From positions 124,001 through 188,000 of the forward strand of contig NZ_MDKC01000035.1 of NCBI RefSeq assembly GCF_001712755.1: a DNA stretch of 64,000 bases, read 5' to 3'. Position numbers and translations under genes: made by a program. The notes under the pieces are model-generated. The model made no database searches and was not told where the DNA came from. It saw nothing but the letters and a program-made list of their open reading frames with translations. Origin of the DNA: Gottfriedia luciferensis. GTDB lineage: Bacteria > Bacillota > Bacilli > Bacillales > Bacillaceae_G. Positions 11,883 to 21,124 of the stretch are shown in pieces. The stretch's first letter is position 1; each line of letters opens with the position of its first letter.

Positions 11883-12692
11883 TTATCGAATAAGTTTATT
11901 ACATTCTTTAATCATAAACTCCATATAGTCAATTGCATCTTTTCTTCTTGTAAAAATAGATTTGTAATATGATTTTTTATTATCGGTTCGTAATCTCATT
12001 GATTCCTTAATAATCTTATGCCACCTTTTGGGTACCGCCTCTAAAACATATTCACCTGCTCCTACTTTCGATGTAATATCTTTTTCTTTAAATGTGTAAT
12101 AAAGTCGAGAAACTCCCAAAATTCCCCATTCAATACTTCTTAAACTTACAAATAAACTTAAGTATTTAACTGTAGGGAACTTCTTACTGTTTTTTAACCA
12201 GCTAAGCCAATATGAATTAAGATTATCTCTCATATTAGTTTGTATTGTATCCCAGTTTACCGAAATATCTACATGATCAATATTTAGCCCTCTTACAGCT
12301 ATTCCGTATTTTTTTAATTGAAAAGCATCTATGGAGTTGATTTTAAATTTATGTAATCCTTGAAACTTCCCATCATTGAAGCGAATACATAAATTTCCTT
12401 CTTCGTTTAAGGACTCGATATCTTCATTAAGAATATACCACCCATCCAAAATTGAATTAGGAAACTTCCTATGTACATCTTTATGAATTTCTTTCAGTAT
12501 AATTAAATCGTCATCTGATACTTTGCGCTTAACAACAGCAATAAAATCGATATCACTAAATCCATTCTTAAAAGCACCTAAAGTAATCGATCCATAAAGA
12601 TAAAAAGAATGAATTAAATTGGGTAACTTTACATCTAAATAATGAAAGTATGTATCTAATACAACGTTTATTTCTTTAGGAATTTCCTTCAT
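11883..12692 (-). CDS. Nucleotidyltransferase, aminoglycoside adenylyltransferase-like
   Basis: 269 residues from the ATG used here (a TTG 15 bases upstream is possible). The N-terminal domain has the nucleotidyltransferase motif GSITLG at 34-39 followed by SDIDF at 46-50 (two aspartates of the metal site); the C-terminal half resembles the DUF4111 domain of AadA/ANT(3'')/ANT(9) enzymes that adenylylate streptomycin or spectinomycin. Substrate cannot be read from the sequence; many chromosomal members have no proven resistance role. It stands alone between rpsT and holA, where B. subtilis has no gene, so it is probably an insertion. The Shine-Dalgarno (GGGGG) is weak. Confidence 0.75.
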   Translation of the reverse strand: MKEIPKEINVVLDTYFHYLDVKLPNLIHSFYLYGSITLGAFKNGFSDIDFIAVVKRKVSDDDLIILKEIHKDVHRKFPNSILDGWYILNEDIESLNEEGNLCIRFNDGKFQGLHKFKINSIDAFQLKKYGIAVRGLNIDHVDISVNWDTIQTNMRDNLNSYWLSWLKNSKKFPTVKYLSLFVSLRSIEWGILGVSRLYYTFKEKDITSKVGAGEYVLEAVPKRWHKIIKESMRLRTDNKKSYYKSIFTRRKDAIDYMEFMIKECNKLIR

Positions 12693-12801
12693 ACACCCAT
12701 CCCCCAAATACTACTTCTTGGTAAATATTAACAATTACTACATTATAACAAATTGTAAAAGTTGTAGACTGAATTTCGTATTCTTTTTATAACACAAAAA
12801 T

Positions 12802-12830
12802 GGCAGTCCATTTAACGCTATCGGACTGCC
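12802..12830 (-). terminator. holA terminator
   Basis: Stem GGCAGTCC/GGACTGCC with a 13-base loop; on the minus strand it is followed by ATTTTTG. It lies about 50 bases after the holA stop. Confidence 0.8.
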
Positions 12831-12880
12831 GTTTGATTTGTTATTTAATTATAATACTCATTCAAGAACTGGATTTCTTA

Positions 12881-13888
12881 CTATTTTTTATTTAATTGAA
12901 GAATCAACATTTCAAGGATCATTACCTTATCTCCTTGACCAGTCTTCATTTTGTAATCAACTTCAGCAATTAATCGTATTGCTTCTTTCAATTCACTTGT
13001 TTGAAAGTTATTCGCTTGCTTTTGTCCATAAAACACTCTTCCTGGTGATACACCTACTGAAGAGGCAATTTGATTATTTGAATATCCACTACTAGATAAT
13101 TGTTTTATTCCGTACAATAATCTAAACTGACTAGCTAATAATGAAACTATTTTTATCGGTTCTTCACCTATAAATAATAATTCATGAAGGATTTTAAGTG
13201 CCTCAGTTGTCTGTCTTACTGCTGTTTTTTCTATAAGAGAAAAAACGTTTTGTTCAATGGTTTTTGCTACCATCATCTCTACTAGATCAGCATCCACTTC
13301 TCCTTCATTCCCGATAAACAATTGTAGCTTCTCACATTCAAGTTTTAGAATTGATAAATTATTTCCAACGAGTAATTTTAATTGATCAATTGCTTCTTTC
13401 GTTATCGTTACATTCCCAGCAAACTGCTCTTTAATCCAGCCGTCTAAATTACTCGTTTCAACAGGATGACATTCAACTAGCTCTACTTGTTTTTTTATCG
13501 CTTTTGTTACTTTTTTCCGCTCATCCAATTTTTCAAAAGGAGCAACAAAAACAACAGTAGTAAAAGGTGCAGGATTTTCAATATAATCAAATAGTGGTTC
13601 TATATCTTGTACAATTTTTTCTTTTTGAGCTGTTAAAAACAAACATGATTTTATGATGATGACTTTGTTTCCACCGAAAAAGGACGGTGTTTGTGCATCC
13701 TCAAGAGCTTCACTTAAATAAGACTCTTTTAAATCATATGTTTGATAGTTAAAATCATCAATTTCTCCTTGTAAAGCTGCTTTCACGATTAAGTTTTCTG
13801 CTTCTTGAAGTAAAAAATCTTCAGTACCTACCAATAAATACATTGGAGACACATTCTTTTTCAATTTTTTATGTAAATCATTAATCAT
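12881..13888 (-). CDS. holA: DNA polymerase III subunit delta
   Basis: Start at MINDLHKKLKKN with GAGGTG 7 bases upstream; 335 residues, close to B. subtilis YqeN. N-terminal AAA+-like domain (YLLVGTEDFLLQE at about 17-30), C-terminal helical collar domain. It opens the sliding clamp in the clamp loader. It lies between rpsT and yqzM as in B. subtilis, apart from the inserted nucleotidyltransferase gene. Confidence 0.93.
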   Translation of the reverse strand: MINDLHKKLKKNVSPMYLLVGTEDFLLQEAENLIVKAALQGEIDDFNYQTYDLKESYLSEALEDAQTPSFFGGNKVIIIKSCLFLTAQKEKIVQDIEPLFDYIENPAPFTTVVFVAPFEKLDERKKVTKAIKKQVELVECHPVETSNLDGWIKEQFAGNVTITKEAIDQLKLLVGNNLSILKLECEKLQLFIGNEGEVDADLVEMMVAKTIEQNVFSLIEKTAVRQTTEALKILHELLFIGEEPIKIVSLLASQFRLLYGIKQLSSSGYSNNQIASSVGVSPGRVFYGQKQANNFQTSELKEAIRLIAEVDYKMKTGQGDKVMILEMLILQLNKK

Positions 13889-14096
13889 GTTTTGCACCTC
13901 TACACTAATTTTCTTAGTATAGTATAACATGTCCTACATGAGAAGGAAGAGATTAGTAAATACTAATCTCTAATTTATATTAACGTTTTAAATAAAGACC
14001 CGGTTTCTTCATTTAAAACGGTATAACTAAACAAACATACTATGGATTTTTTAGTTATATTGATTTATACTAAAATTGAATTAGGAGGGGTTATTT

Positions 14097-14231
14097 GTGA
14101 ATACTTTTGAAAAAAATGTTCAAAGCAAACGTAATGATTCAACAGATTCTGGCGTTGGCTTTGCTGTTTCATTTGGTTTCTTCGCTACTCTATTTATCAT
14201 CGCAACAATTGTGGAGTATGTTACGCGATAA
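14097..14231 (+). CDS. yqzM: YqzM family small membrane protein
   Basis: A 44-residue protein starting at GTG with AGGAGGGG 6 bases upstream. It begins VNTFEKNVQSKRND and contains DSGVGFAVSFGFFATLF, which matches the small protein YqzM, encoded opposite comEC in B. subtilis. One membrane segment covers about residues 20-40. Function unknown. A terminator follows 20 bases later. Confidence 0.88.
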   Translation: MNTFEKNVQSKRNDSTDSGVGFAVSFGFFATLFIIATIVEYVTR

Positions 14232-14251
14232 TACATAGAATCAAATGACTG

Positions 14252-14272
14252 GACTGCCTCGGCAGTCTTTTT
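14252..14272 (+). terminator. yqzM terminator, overlapping the comEC 3' end
   Basis: Stem GACTGC/GCAGTC with loop CTCG and five T, in the convergent space between yqzM and comEC. The T run overlaps the last bases of the comEC stop region (14271). Confidence 0.85.
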
Positions 14273-16610
14273 AATTTCCTTCTTGGTTTCTGTTATTTGT
14301 TTTACGATATGCTTTAAATGTATATATGGTACCTTGTCCACTTTTAAATTCATAAGTTATTGCCCCAAATTCATCAGTACGTAAGATTTTAACATTGTAC
14401 TTTTTTAATCGATCAATTACTTCTTTTGTCGGATGACCATATCGATTTTTTTCTCCAACTGAAATAATGCCAATTTTAGGCATAACTGCTTTAATAAATT
14501 TTTCGGAAGTAGATGTTTTACTCCCATGATGCCCTATTTTCAAAACATCTGACTTTAAATCAGGATATTTAGAGATCAATCGATTTTCTCCATTTTCATC
14601 TAAATCACCAGAAAACATCCAACTCTTCCCGCCTATTGCTGCCTTTAAAACAATTGACCCTTGGTTTTCCTCACCTTCATAGTCTTTAATTGGCGAAATC
14701 ACTTCAAAATAATCTGCACTGATTTTCCAACTCATACCTTCGCTTATTTTTTTAATCTCGACTCCTTTTTTTATGGCTATATTCATTCTTTCTTTTTCTG
14801 CTGAAGTAAATTTTGTCTTGTCACCTACGATTAATTGTTTTACATTAAATGACTGTAGTACCTCTTTTCCACCTCCAATATGATCAATATCACCATGTGT
14901 AAATATTAATTTATCTATTTTACTAATACCTTCTCCTTTTAATATCGGGATCAATAAATCATTGCCAGTTGAAAATGGTTTTTTACGCTTCATCCATGTT
15001 TCTTCTTTTCCAGTTAACTTTCCTCCAGTATCAATTACATAATTCCCTTTATTAAAAGGTAATTTTATAAGTATACAGTCACCCTGACCTACATCTATAA
15101 ACATAATCTTGCCAACAGGATTAAGAAAGGGATATAACAAATGCCCGAAAATAAGAATAAAAAATCCAATCAGGCAATTCATCAATAATTTCTTCTCTTT
15201 CTGTGTTTCCATAAAGTATAAAATTAAAAATATTAGCACGATATATATAATCAGAATTCCTTTTGAAGGATGTATAAAAATCAACTTAATAAACGGTAAT
15301 TGCATGCAAATACTTAATAATTTATCTGACATGTTAATAAAGAATGATAATAGTAATGTTAACATTTCGCTAATTTCTAAATTAATAAAACTTAAACCAA
15401 AACAAAAAATACATAGTGGCATTATAATAAAACTAATATAAGGAATGAAAAGTAAGTTAATTATTATACTGTATGGTGATAATTCGTGAAAATTAAAAAG
15501 TAATATAGGGATTGATACTAATTGGGTAATACTCGATGTAAATAGAGCCCTTGCATACCAAGATTTGTAATTTAAAATTTGTTCAGAAGTTAAAATTAAT
15601 ACAAAACTCGTTACAAAGGAAAATTGAAATCCAATATCATCAATATAATTTGGTTTTGCAAATAACATGATTATACAAGAAGTGAATAATAATGAAGTAA
15701 TGTCAACTTTCATTTTTGCTAACTTGTAGAAGCAAACTAGAACACCAATAATAACTGCCCTGACAACTGATGCTGAAGCACCTGCTAGAAAGCCGTAGGA
15801 CATAATACACAAAATTGTTATAAATAAGCTGCTTTCCTTTGTTACACCAAATCTAATTAATAAAAAATAGATGCCAAGACTTAATAAACTAATATGCGAA
15901 CCACTAATCGCAAGTAAATGCACAATTCCAACTATTTGATATTGAGATTCTGTTATTGCATTCATTTTTGAACGTTCCCCAAATAGTAGAGCATTAATAT
16001 AACCTTCTGTATTAGAATTAAAATTAACCTCTACATATTTAGTTAAGGCATGTCGACTATAATTTATTGATTGAATGATGGTTCGTTTTCCATTTTTACA
16101 ATCCCCTAATTCATCTGGATTAGTAGTAATAATCCAGTGAATCCCTTGATTTAATAAATACTTCTTATAATTAAATAAGTATGGGTTCGAGCTTTCTAAA
16201 GGCAATTCAACCTCACCTTTCACTTCACATATTTCACCTATTTTTCTTTTTTGAAAAACTTTTAATTGTTCTTTTGTATTAGCAAAACTATTTAGTAAGA
16301 TTTCTTGATTTTGGAGTTTATATGTAAACGAAACCTTATTACCATCTATTATTGGAGTAGAAGTGATTTCACCACGAACATTTGCTGAGGGCTTTGGTTT
16401 AGGGGAATTCATATTATTGTTTTGTAGGTAACATATACTAGACGTAATACTTAGCGAAATAATACAAATCAATAAAAGGAGCCATTTTTTCTTTCCAACT
16501 AAAAAAATCATTAAAATGAGTAATATTAATATAAAGAATAAATTAAAACTGTTAAAAAAGACAATTGTTAGTATTTGTACAAAAATAATATAAGCCAGAT
16601 AAATACTCAT
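14271..16610 (-). CDS. comEC: DNA internalization competence protein ComEC
   Basis: 779 residues. N-terminal membrane segments (two by residue 60), a soluble OB-like domain (about 80-190), the multi-spanning competence domain (about 215-490, with LLAISGSHISLL) and a C-terminal metallo-beta-lactamase-like nuclease domain with FIDVGQGD, FTHGDIDHIGG and IGHHGSKTS. It forms the membrane channel for single-stranded DNA and probably degrades the other strand. It starts 11 bases after comEA with no visible Shine-Dalgarno, so coupling is likely. The comEB gene that lies between the two in B. subtilis is absent. Confidence 0.95.
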   Translation of the reverse strand: MSIYLAYIIFVQILTIVFFNSFNLFFILILLILMIFLVGKKKWLLLLICIISLSITSSICYLQNNNMNSPKPKPSANVRGEITSTPIIDGNKVSFTYKLQNQEILLNSFANTKEQLKVFQKRKIGEICEVKGEVELPLESSNPYLFNYKKYLLNQGIHWIITTNPDELGDCKNGKRTIIQSINYSRHALTKYVEVNFNSNTEGYINALLFGERSKMNAITESQYQIVGIVHLLAISGSHISLLSLGIYFLLIRFGVTKESSLFITILCIMSYGFLAGASASVVRAVIIGVLVCFYKLAKMKVDITSLLFTSCIIMLFAKPNYIDDIGFQFSFVTSFVLILTSEQILNYKSWYARALFTSSITQLVSIPILLFNFHELSPYSIIINLLFIPYISFIIMPLCIFCFGLSFINLEISEMLTLLLSFFINMSDKLLSICMQLPFIKLIFIHPSKGILIIYIVLIFLILYFMETQKEKKLLMNCLIGFFILIFGHLLYPFLNPVGKIMFIDVGQGDCILIKLPFNKGNYVIDTGGKLTGKEETWMKRKKPFSTGNDLLIPILKGEGISKIDKLIFTHGDIDHIGGGKEVLQSFNVKQLIVGDKTKFTSAEKERMNIAIKKGVEIKKISEGMSWKISADYFEVISPIKDYEGEENQGSIVLKAAIGGKSWMFSGDLDENGENRLISKYPDLKSDVLKIGHHGSKTSTSEKFIKAVMPKIGIISVGEKNRYGHPTKEVIDRLKKYNVKILRTDEFGAITYEFKSGQGTIYTFKAYRKTNNRNQEGN

Positions 16611-16621
16611 ATTAATTTAAT

Positions 16622-17239
16622 TTAGCGAATGACAATATACTGAGTCATTTTTTCAAGGGATTTTTTTCCGATTACATTTACAGATTCTAATTGTTCTACT
16701 GAAGTAAATGGTCCGTTTATATCAATATAATCTAAAATATTTTTAGCTTTTGCTGGACCAACACCTGGAATTTTTTCCAATTCTGACTGTGATGCATGGT
16801 TTATATCAATCGTATCATTTTGTTTAGTTTCTTCTTCCTTTTTAGTAATTAGAGTTTGATCGGTTTCTTCACCAACAAACGGTACATAAATGACCATCTC
16901 GTCAATTATTTTTTCAGCTAAATTAACTTTATTAACATCAGCTTTTTCTTTAAATCCTCCCGCCAATCTAATCACGTCAAAAACACGTTCTCCTTCGTTA
17001 CATCGGATTACACCTGGTTTTTGTATTGCACCTTTTACATCAACCATAAATACTTTCGAATTCACTGGCTTACTAACTTCTTTTTTCTGCTCATCGTTCT
17101 TTTTTACTATTTCTTCTTCAAGTGATTGCTTTGCAAAAACTACTTCATTTTTACGCTCAGTTTGATAAAAATTCACGACTAAAATACCGACAATTACGAG
17201 GCAAATCCAAACTAATTTATTATGAATTAACTTTTTCAT
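16622..17239 (-). CDS. comEA: Competence DNA receptor ComEA
   Basis: 205 residues: one N-terminal membrane anchor (about 8-25), a charged linker, an SLBB domain (about 62-120, VDVKGAIQKPGVI) and a C-terminal helix-hairpin-helix DNA-binding domain (about 143-205, IDINHASQSELEKIPGVG). It binds incoming double-stranded DNA outside the membrane and hands it to ComEC. Transcribed divergently from comER. I see no clear ComK box upstream. Confidence 0.95.
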   Translation of the reverse strand: MKKLIHNKLVWICLVIVGILVVNFYQTERKNEVVFAKQSLEEEIVKKNDEQKKEVSKPVNSKVFMVDVKGAIQKPGVIRCNEGERVFDVIRLAGGFKEKADVNKVNLAEKIIDEMVIYVPFVGEETDQTLITKKEEETKQNDTIDINHASQSELEKIPGVGPAKAKNILDYIDINGPFTSVEQLESVNVIGKKSLEKMTQYIVIR

Positions 17240-17329
17240 TATTAGTCCTCCATTTTAACTTATATCATTATTTTCTACCTTGCTTCATATAGTGTAGGAG
17301 AGAATGTATGCAAAGGAAGGGATGTACTC

Positions 17330-18145
17330 ATGAACGTAGGAATCATAGGTACAGGAAATATGGGCACCATTTTGCTCAATGGATTTATAAAATCAAATGC
17401 CGTGAAGCCCTCCGAATTAACTGTTACAAACCGTTCAATGTATAAAGCTTATGAGCTAAAAAATATATATCCTGATTTAAATGTTGTTGAGACAGCCAAA
17501 GAAGTAATTACGGCTTCAGAAATTGTATTAGTGTGTGTAAAACCTTTAGAAATTCAACCACTATTATCATCTTTACAAAAACATTTCACTAAAAAGCATT
17601 GTGTTATCTCGATCACTAGTCCGATTAATGTTGAACAATTAGAGGCGATATTACCATGTCAAGTTGCACGAGTTATTCCAAGTATTACGAATCAAGCTTT
17701 GAGTGGTGTAACTTTAGTCAATTTCGGGAAGAGGTGTACGGCCAAAAGTAAGGAACAAATAATCGAACTTTTTTCAAACATATCTAAGCCAGTCATGATT
17801 ACAGAAGACATCACAAGAGTTTCATCAGACATCGCAAGCTGTGGACCCGCATTTTTTAGTTACTTGCTGCAAAAATTTATCGATGCGGCTGTTTGTCAAA
17901 CCTCAATATCAAAAGAGCAGGCAACGATTTTAGCAGAAGAAATGATTATTGGTTTTGGAAAACTAATTGAACAAAAACATTTTACGCTTGAAACACTTCA
18001 AGAAAAGGTATGTGTAAAAGGTGGAATAACTGGTGAAGGTATTAAAGTATTAGAAGCACGAGTAGGAGATTTATTCGAAGAAATTTTTGAAAAAACACAT
18101 GATAAGTTTGATAAGGAAATTGAGCGAGTAAAGGAACAATTTTGA
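17330..18145 (+). CDS. comER: ComER, pyrroline-5-carboxylate reductase-like protein
   Basis: 271 residues with a Rossmann NAD(P) motif GIIGTGNMG at 4-12 and the ProC-like C-terminal dimerisation domain. It diverges from comEA in the B. subtilis comER layout. ComER is not needed for DNA uptake in B. subtilis; in B. cereus it has been linked to biofilm and sporulation. GGAAGGG lies 8 bases before the ATG. True ProC activity cannot be excluded. Confidence 0.88.
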   Translation: MNVGIIGTGNMGTILLNGFIKSNAVKPSELTVTNRSMYKAYELKNIYPDLNVVETAKEVITASEIVLVCVKPLEIQPLLSSLQKHFTKKHCVISITSPINVEQLEAILPCQVARVIPSITNQALSGVTLVNFGKRCTAKSKEQIIELFSNISKPVMITEDITRVSSDIASCGPAFFSYLLQKFIDAAVCQTSISKEQATILAEEMIIGFGKLIEQKHFTLETLQEKVCVKGGITGEGIKVLEARVGDLFEEIFEKTHDKFDKEIERVKEQF

Positions 18146-18223
18146 TTAACTTAAAAATGATTATACCGCTTTACTCCATTCGTAACAAAAATATAAAATA
18201 CAATTTTGTACGACTAATAAAGT

Positions 18224-18272
18224 AAAAAAACCCTTTAAGAAAAGGAATTTTCTTAAAAGGGTTTTTTATTTT
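18224..18272. terminator. Bidirectional terminator between comER and yqeM
   Basis: Long stem AACCCTTTAAGAAAA paired with TTTTCTTAAAAGGGTT (one bulged T), five-base loop, A run on one side and T run on the other, between convergent genes. Confidence 0.88.
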
Positions 18273-19009
18273 TTCATTGCTATAAAAAAGATTCGTTCAG
18301 AAGTATCATCTACAGCTTCATCGAAATCTGCTATGATTTCTTTCACTTCAAATCCAGTTTGATTTAACAATGATGTATACGTATTTATTGGAAATGTTCT
18401 TTGATTGTGATACTCTTCGAAGCGTTCATATAAATCACGATTTTCTTCTTTCATAAAGAAAACTAAATCATGTTCAACGCTTAATGGATGTTCCCCTTGC
18501 GTACAAGACCAGACTAAGCTTAACTCTGCATCATCAATAAAGAATGTCTCTTCACCAAAGATTTCTTCAATTTTATAAGGAGAATGGACATCAAATAAAA
18601 ATAAACCATTATCTTTTAAGCTTTCATTTACTCTAATAAAGGTTTGTTTTACTTGATCTTCTGTTTCTAAATAATTAAGTGAATCACAGAAAATCGTTAC
18701 ACAATCTAATTGATTAAACCCTTCTAATTCCACCATATTTTGTTGAAAAAAAGGGATATTAACTTTTTCTAGCTCTGCTTTTGCCATTGCGACACTTAAC
18801 ATTTCCTCAGATAAATCAACCCCGCTAATTGAATAATTCAATTTTGCCAATGAGATGGGTAATGTACCTGTTCCACAACCAATATCTAAAATTGAAGGCT
18901 GAAGCATTTCATATTTTTGAAATACATCTTCTAGAAATTGAACCCATCTTTCATATGGGACATCATTCATTAATTGATCATACAAATACGCGAAGCGATT
19001 GTATGTCAT
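18266..19009 (-). CDS. yqeM: YqeM, class I SAM-dependent methyltransferase
   Basis: 247 residues. The SAM motif LDIGCGTG is at 41-48, with VDLS at about 60. The substrate is not known. Its ATG overlaps the rsfS stop by four bases, so the two are translationally coupled; last gene of the yqeG-yqeM run. Confidence 0.88.
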   Translation of the reverse strand: MTYNRFAYLYDQLMNDVPYERWVQFLEDVFQKYEMLQPSILDIGCGTGTLPISLAKLNYSISGVDLSEEMLSVAMAKAELEKVNIPFFQQNMVELEGFNQLDCVTIFCDSLNYLETEDQVKQTFIRVNESLKDNGLFLFDVHSPYKIEEIFGEETFFIDDAELSLVWSCTQGEHPLSVEHDLVFFMKEENRDLYERFEEYHNQRTFPINTYTSLLNQTGFEVKEIIADFDEAVDDTSERIFFIAMKK

Positions 19010-19362
19010 GAAAGAAGCTCTCCGTAAACATCAAGAGAAGGTGCATCTCCCCAAAGTTTTTCTAAGTTGTAATAATTTCTTTCGTCACGATGGAAAATAT
19101 GAACAACAACGTCACCGATGTCTACTAAAACCCAACGAGCTTCGTCAAATCCTTCTAAGCGTTTAACATCTAGACCATTTTGTTGAGCTTGATCTTTCAC
19201 TTCTCTTGCAATAGCCTGAACTTGCTTATCTGAATTACCGTGACAAATAATGAAATAATCTGCAATCGCAGAGATCCCTTTCATATCTAATACGACTAAA
19301 TCCTCGGCTTTTTTATCGTCAGCAGCATTTACAGCTAGCATCATTAATTCTTTTTCATTCAT
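19006..19362 (-). CDS. rsfS: Ribosome silencing factor RsfS
   Basis: 118 residues with the RsfS core (DYFIICHGNSDKQVQAIA and WVLVDIGDVVVHIFH). It binds ribosomal protein L14 and blocks subunit joining in starved cells. It is separated from yqeK by 4 bases and overlaps yqeM. Confidence 0.95.
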   Translation of the reverse strand: MNEKELMMLAVNAADDKKAEDLVVLDMKGISAIADYFIICHGNSDKQVQAIAREVKDQAQQNGLDVKRLEGFDEARWVLVDIGDVVVHIFHRDERNYYNLEKLWGDAPSLDVYGELLS

Positions 19363-19366
19363 TCTT

Positions 19367-19942
19367 TTATTCCCCCTGGCTTTTAACTTGCTTTAATATT
19401 GAGTTATATGTTTTAACCGTTAATGGGTAGACTGTTTGTTCTTTATCAATCAAAAATGTAATTGTATTTTTTAATGCAAATAATAAAGCTCGATCTAAAT
19501 CTTGATCCGCTAATTCACGAGCTTCCTCTACACCTGGAAAACTACGGTTAGGTTCAATATAATCTGCTACATATATTACTTTATCTAATAAATTCATCTC
19601 TTTATGACCACTTGTATGATATGTGATTGCTTGTAAAATCTCTTGATCATCAATTCCATATTCATGTTCAGTAAGATATGCACCAACAGGAGCATGCCAT
19701 AATTCTTTATTGTACTTTAAAAGCTTTAATGAAAGTTTATTTTCTTCCATAATTGATTTTAAGTCCTTAATCGGCATGCACTTTGCGACATCATGGAAAA
19801 TTGCAGCTAGTTCTGCTTTTTTTACATCCGCACCGTACTTTTCGGCTAGTCTAACTGCAGTTTCCATCACACCAATAGTATGTGTAAAACGCCCGTTCGT
19901 TAGTTTTTCTTTTACAAGTGAAAGTGCTTTTTGTTTATCCAT
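19367..19942 (-). CDS. yqeK: YqeK, HD-domain bis(5'-nucleosyl)-tetraphosphatase (symmetrical)
   Basis: 191-residue HD hydrolase: H21 in RFTHTIGV, HD at 50-51 (IFHDVAK), further histidines in LWHAPVGA and ITYHTSG, and ADYIEPNR. YqeK enzymes split Ap4A into two ADP. In B. subtilis nadD lies directly upstream; here yqeK follows yhbY after only 37 bases and nadD is missing. AGAGGAG precedes the ATG. Confidence 0.92.
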   Translation of the reverse strand: MDKQKALSLVKEKLTNGRFTHTIGVMETAVRLAEKYGADVKKAELAAIFHDVAKCMPIKDLKSIMEENKLSLKLLKYNKELWHAPVGAYLTEHEYGIDDQEILQAITYHTSGHKEMNLLDKVIYVADYIEPNRSFPGVEEARELADQDLDRALLFALKNTITFLIDKEQTVYPLTVKTYNSILKQVKSQGE

Positions 19943-19979
19943 TAATCCGCTTCTCCTCTAATTAACGGTATTTTCCATA

Positions 19980-20270
19980 TTAAGGTAGTACGATTGTTTT
20001 ATTTTCTTCAGACTCTTTATATAAAACAATTGTATGTCCAATTACTTGTACTAGTTCAGCGTTTGCACCTTCAGCTAGCTGATCTGCTACATCATAACGA
20101 TCATCATCACAATTTTGAAGTATACTTACTTTTAAAAGTTCTCTTACTTCAAGCGCTTCTGAAATTTGCTTAACCATATTTTCATTAACTCCACCTTTAC
20201 CTACTTGAAAAATAGGGTTTAAGTGATGAGCTTTCGAACGTAAAAATCTTTTTTGTTTACCTGTTAACAT
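19980..20270 (-). CDS. yhbY: YhbY family RNA-binding protein (YqeI)
   Basis: 96 residues, a single CRM domain starting MLTGKQKRFLRSKAHHLNP with the conserved GKGG (about 24-27). It associates with pre-ribosomes. Its start overlaps the aroE stop by 7 bases. Confidence 0.93.
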   Translation of the reverse strand: MLTGKQKRFLRSKAHHLNPIFQVGKGGVNENMVKQISEALEVRELLKVSILQNCDDDRYDVADQLAEGANAELVQVIGHTIVLYKESEENKTIVLP

Positions 20271-21100
20271 TTTGTTCCTCCAAGTTTTCTTTCTAATAAT
20301 GAGTATGCATCAATCGTATTTGGAAAAATTCCCGTCCACTCTTGAAATGCTAATGCTCCTTGATAAATAAACATCGGTAATCCGTTTTGTATAGTCGCAT
20401 TTCTTTCTTCAGCTTCTTTTAAGAATACTGTTTTAAATGGGCTATAAATTAGGTCCGATACAATTGCATCTGGTGATAAATTCGTTAGTGCTAATGGCGT
20501 ACTATTTTCATTTGGCTTCATTCCAACAGAAGTTGTTTGAATGATAAGAGAAAAGTGACCTAAATGTTCTTCAGCATCTGAAATAGACATAATATTAACT
20601 TCATTCATCAGCTTACCATCTAGTAGATCTTCTGCTTTTTCTAACGTACGGTTAGTGACTGTAATATGCTTAACACCTAAGTGCAGTAAACTATAAAGAA
20701 TTGCTCTAGCAGCACCGCCTGCACCGATGATTAAAATCTTTTCATCTTCAATCGGATTTTTCAAAACATAAGATAAGCCTCTACAATAACCGATTCCATC
20801 AGTATTTTTACCATAAAGTTTTCCATTTTTATTGATGACAGTATTAACTGCCCCAATTGCTTTTGCTAATGGATCAATTTCATCTAAGTACTGCATAATT
20901 TCTACTTTTAGTGGTGCTGTAACATTAAATCCTTTAACAGTTGAACGAAATTCTGTCATAACTGATTTTAATTCTGTTATCCCAACTTCTTTTGCAGAAT
21001 ACTGACCCGAAATATGATTAGAGCCAAACCATTCATTATGCATAGTTGGTGACATTGAATGACCAATCGGTTGACCGATTACATAATATTGGTCTTTCAT
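20264..21100 (-). CDS. aroE: Shikimate dehydrogenase (NADP+)
   Basis: 278 residues. N-terminal catalytic domain with GQPIGHSMSPTMHN (8-21) and NVTAPLK (catalytic lysine near 66), then a Rossmann motif IIGAGGAARAI (about 125-135) and NRT. It reduces 3-dehydroshikimate to shikimate. Located between yqeH and yhbY as in B. subtilis. Confidence 0.95.
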   Translation of the reverse strand: MKDQYYVIGQPIGHSMSPTMHNEWFGSNHISGQYSAKEVGITELKSVMTEFRSTVKGFNVTAPLKVEIMQYLDEIDPLAKAIGAVNTVINKNGKLYGKNTDGIGYCRGLSYVLKNPIEDEKILIIGAGGAARAILYSLLHLGVKHITVTNRTLEKAEDLLDGKLMNEVNIMSISDAEEHLGHFSLIIQTTSVGMKPNENSTPLALTNLSPDAIVSDLIYSPFKTVFLKEAEERNATIQNGLPMFIYQGALAFQEWTGIFPNTIDAYSLLERKLGGTKC

Positions 21101-21124
21101 TTCTCTTTAGCCCCCAATTTATTC

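Noticed and set aside
17240-17329. ComK box between comEA and comER
   Set aside because: No AAAA-N5-TTTT pair with proper spacing was found.
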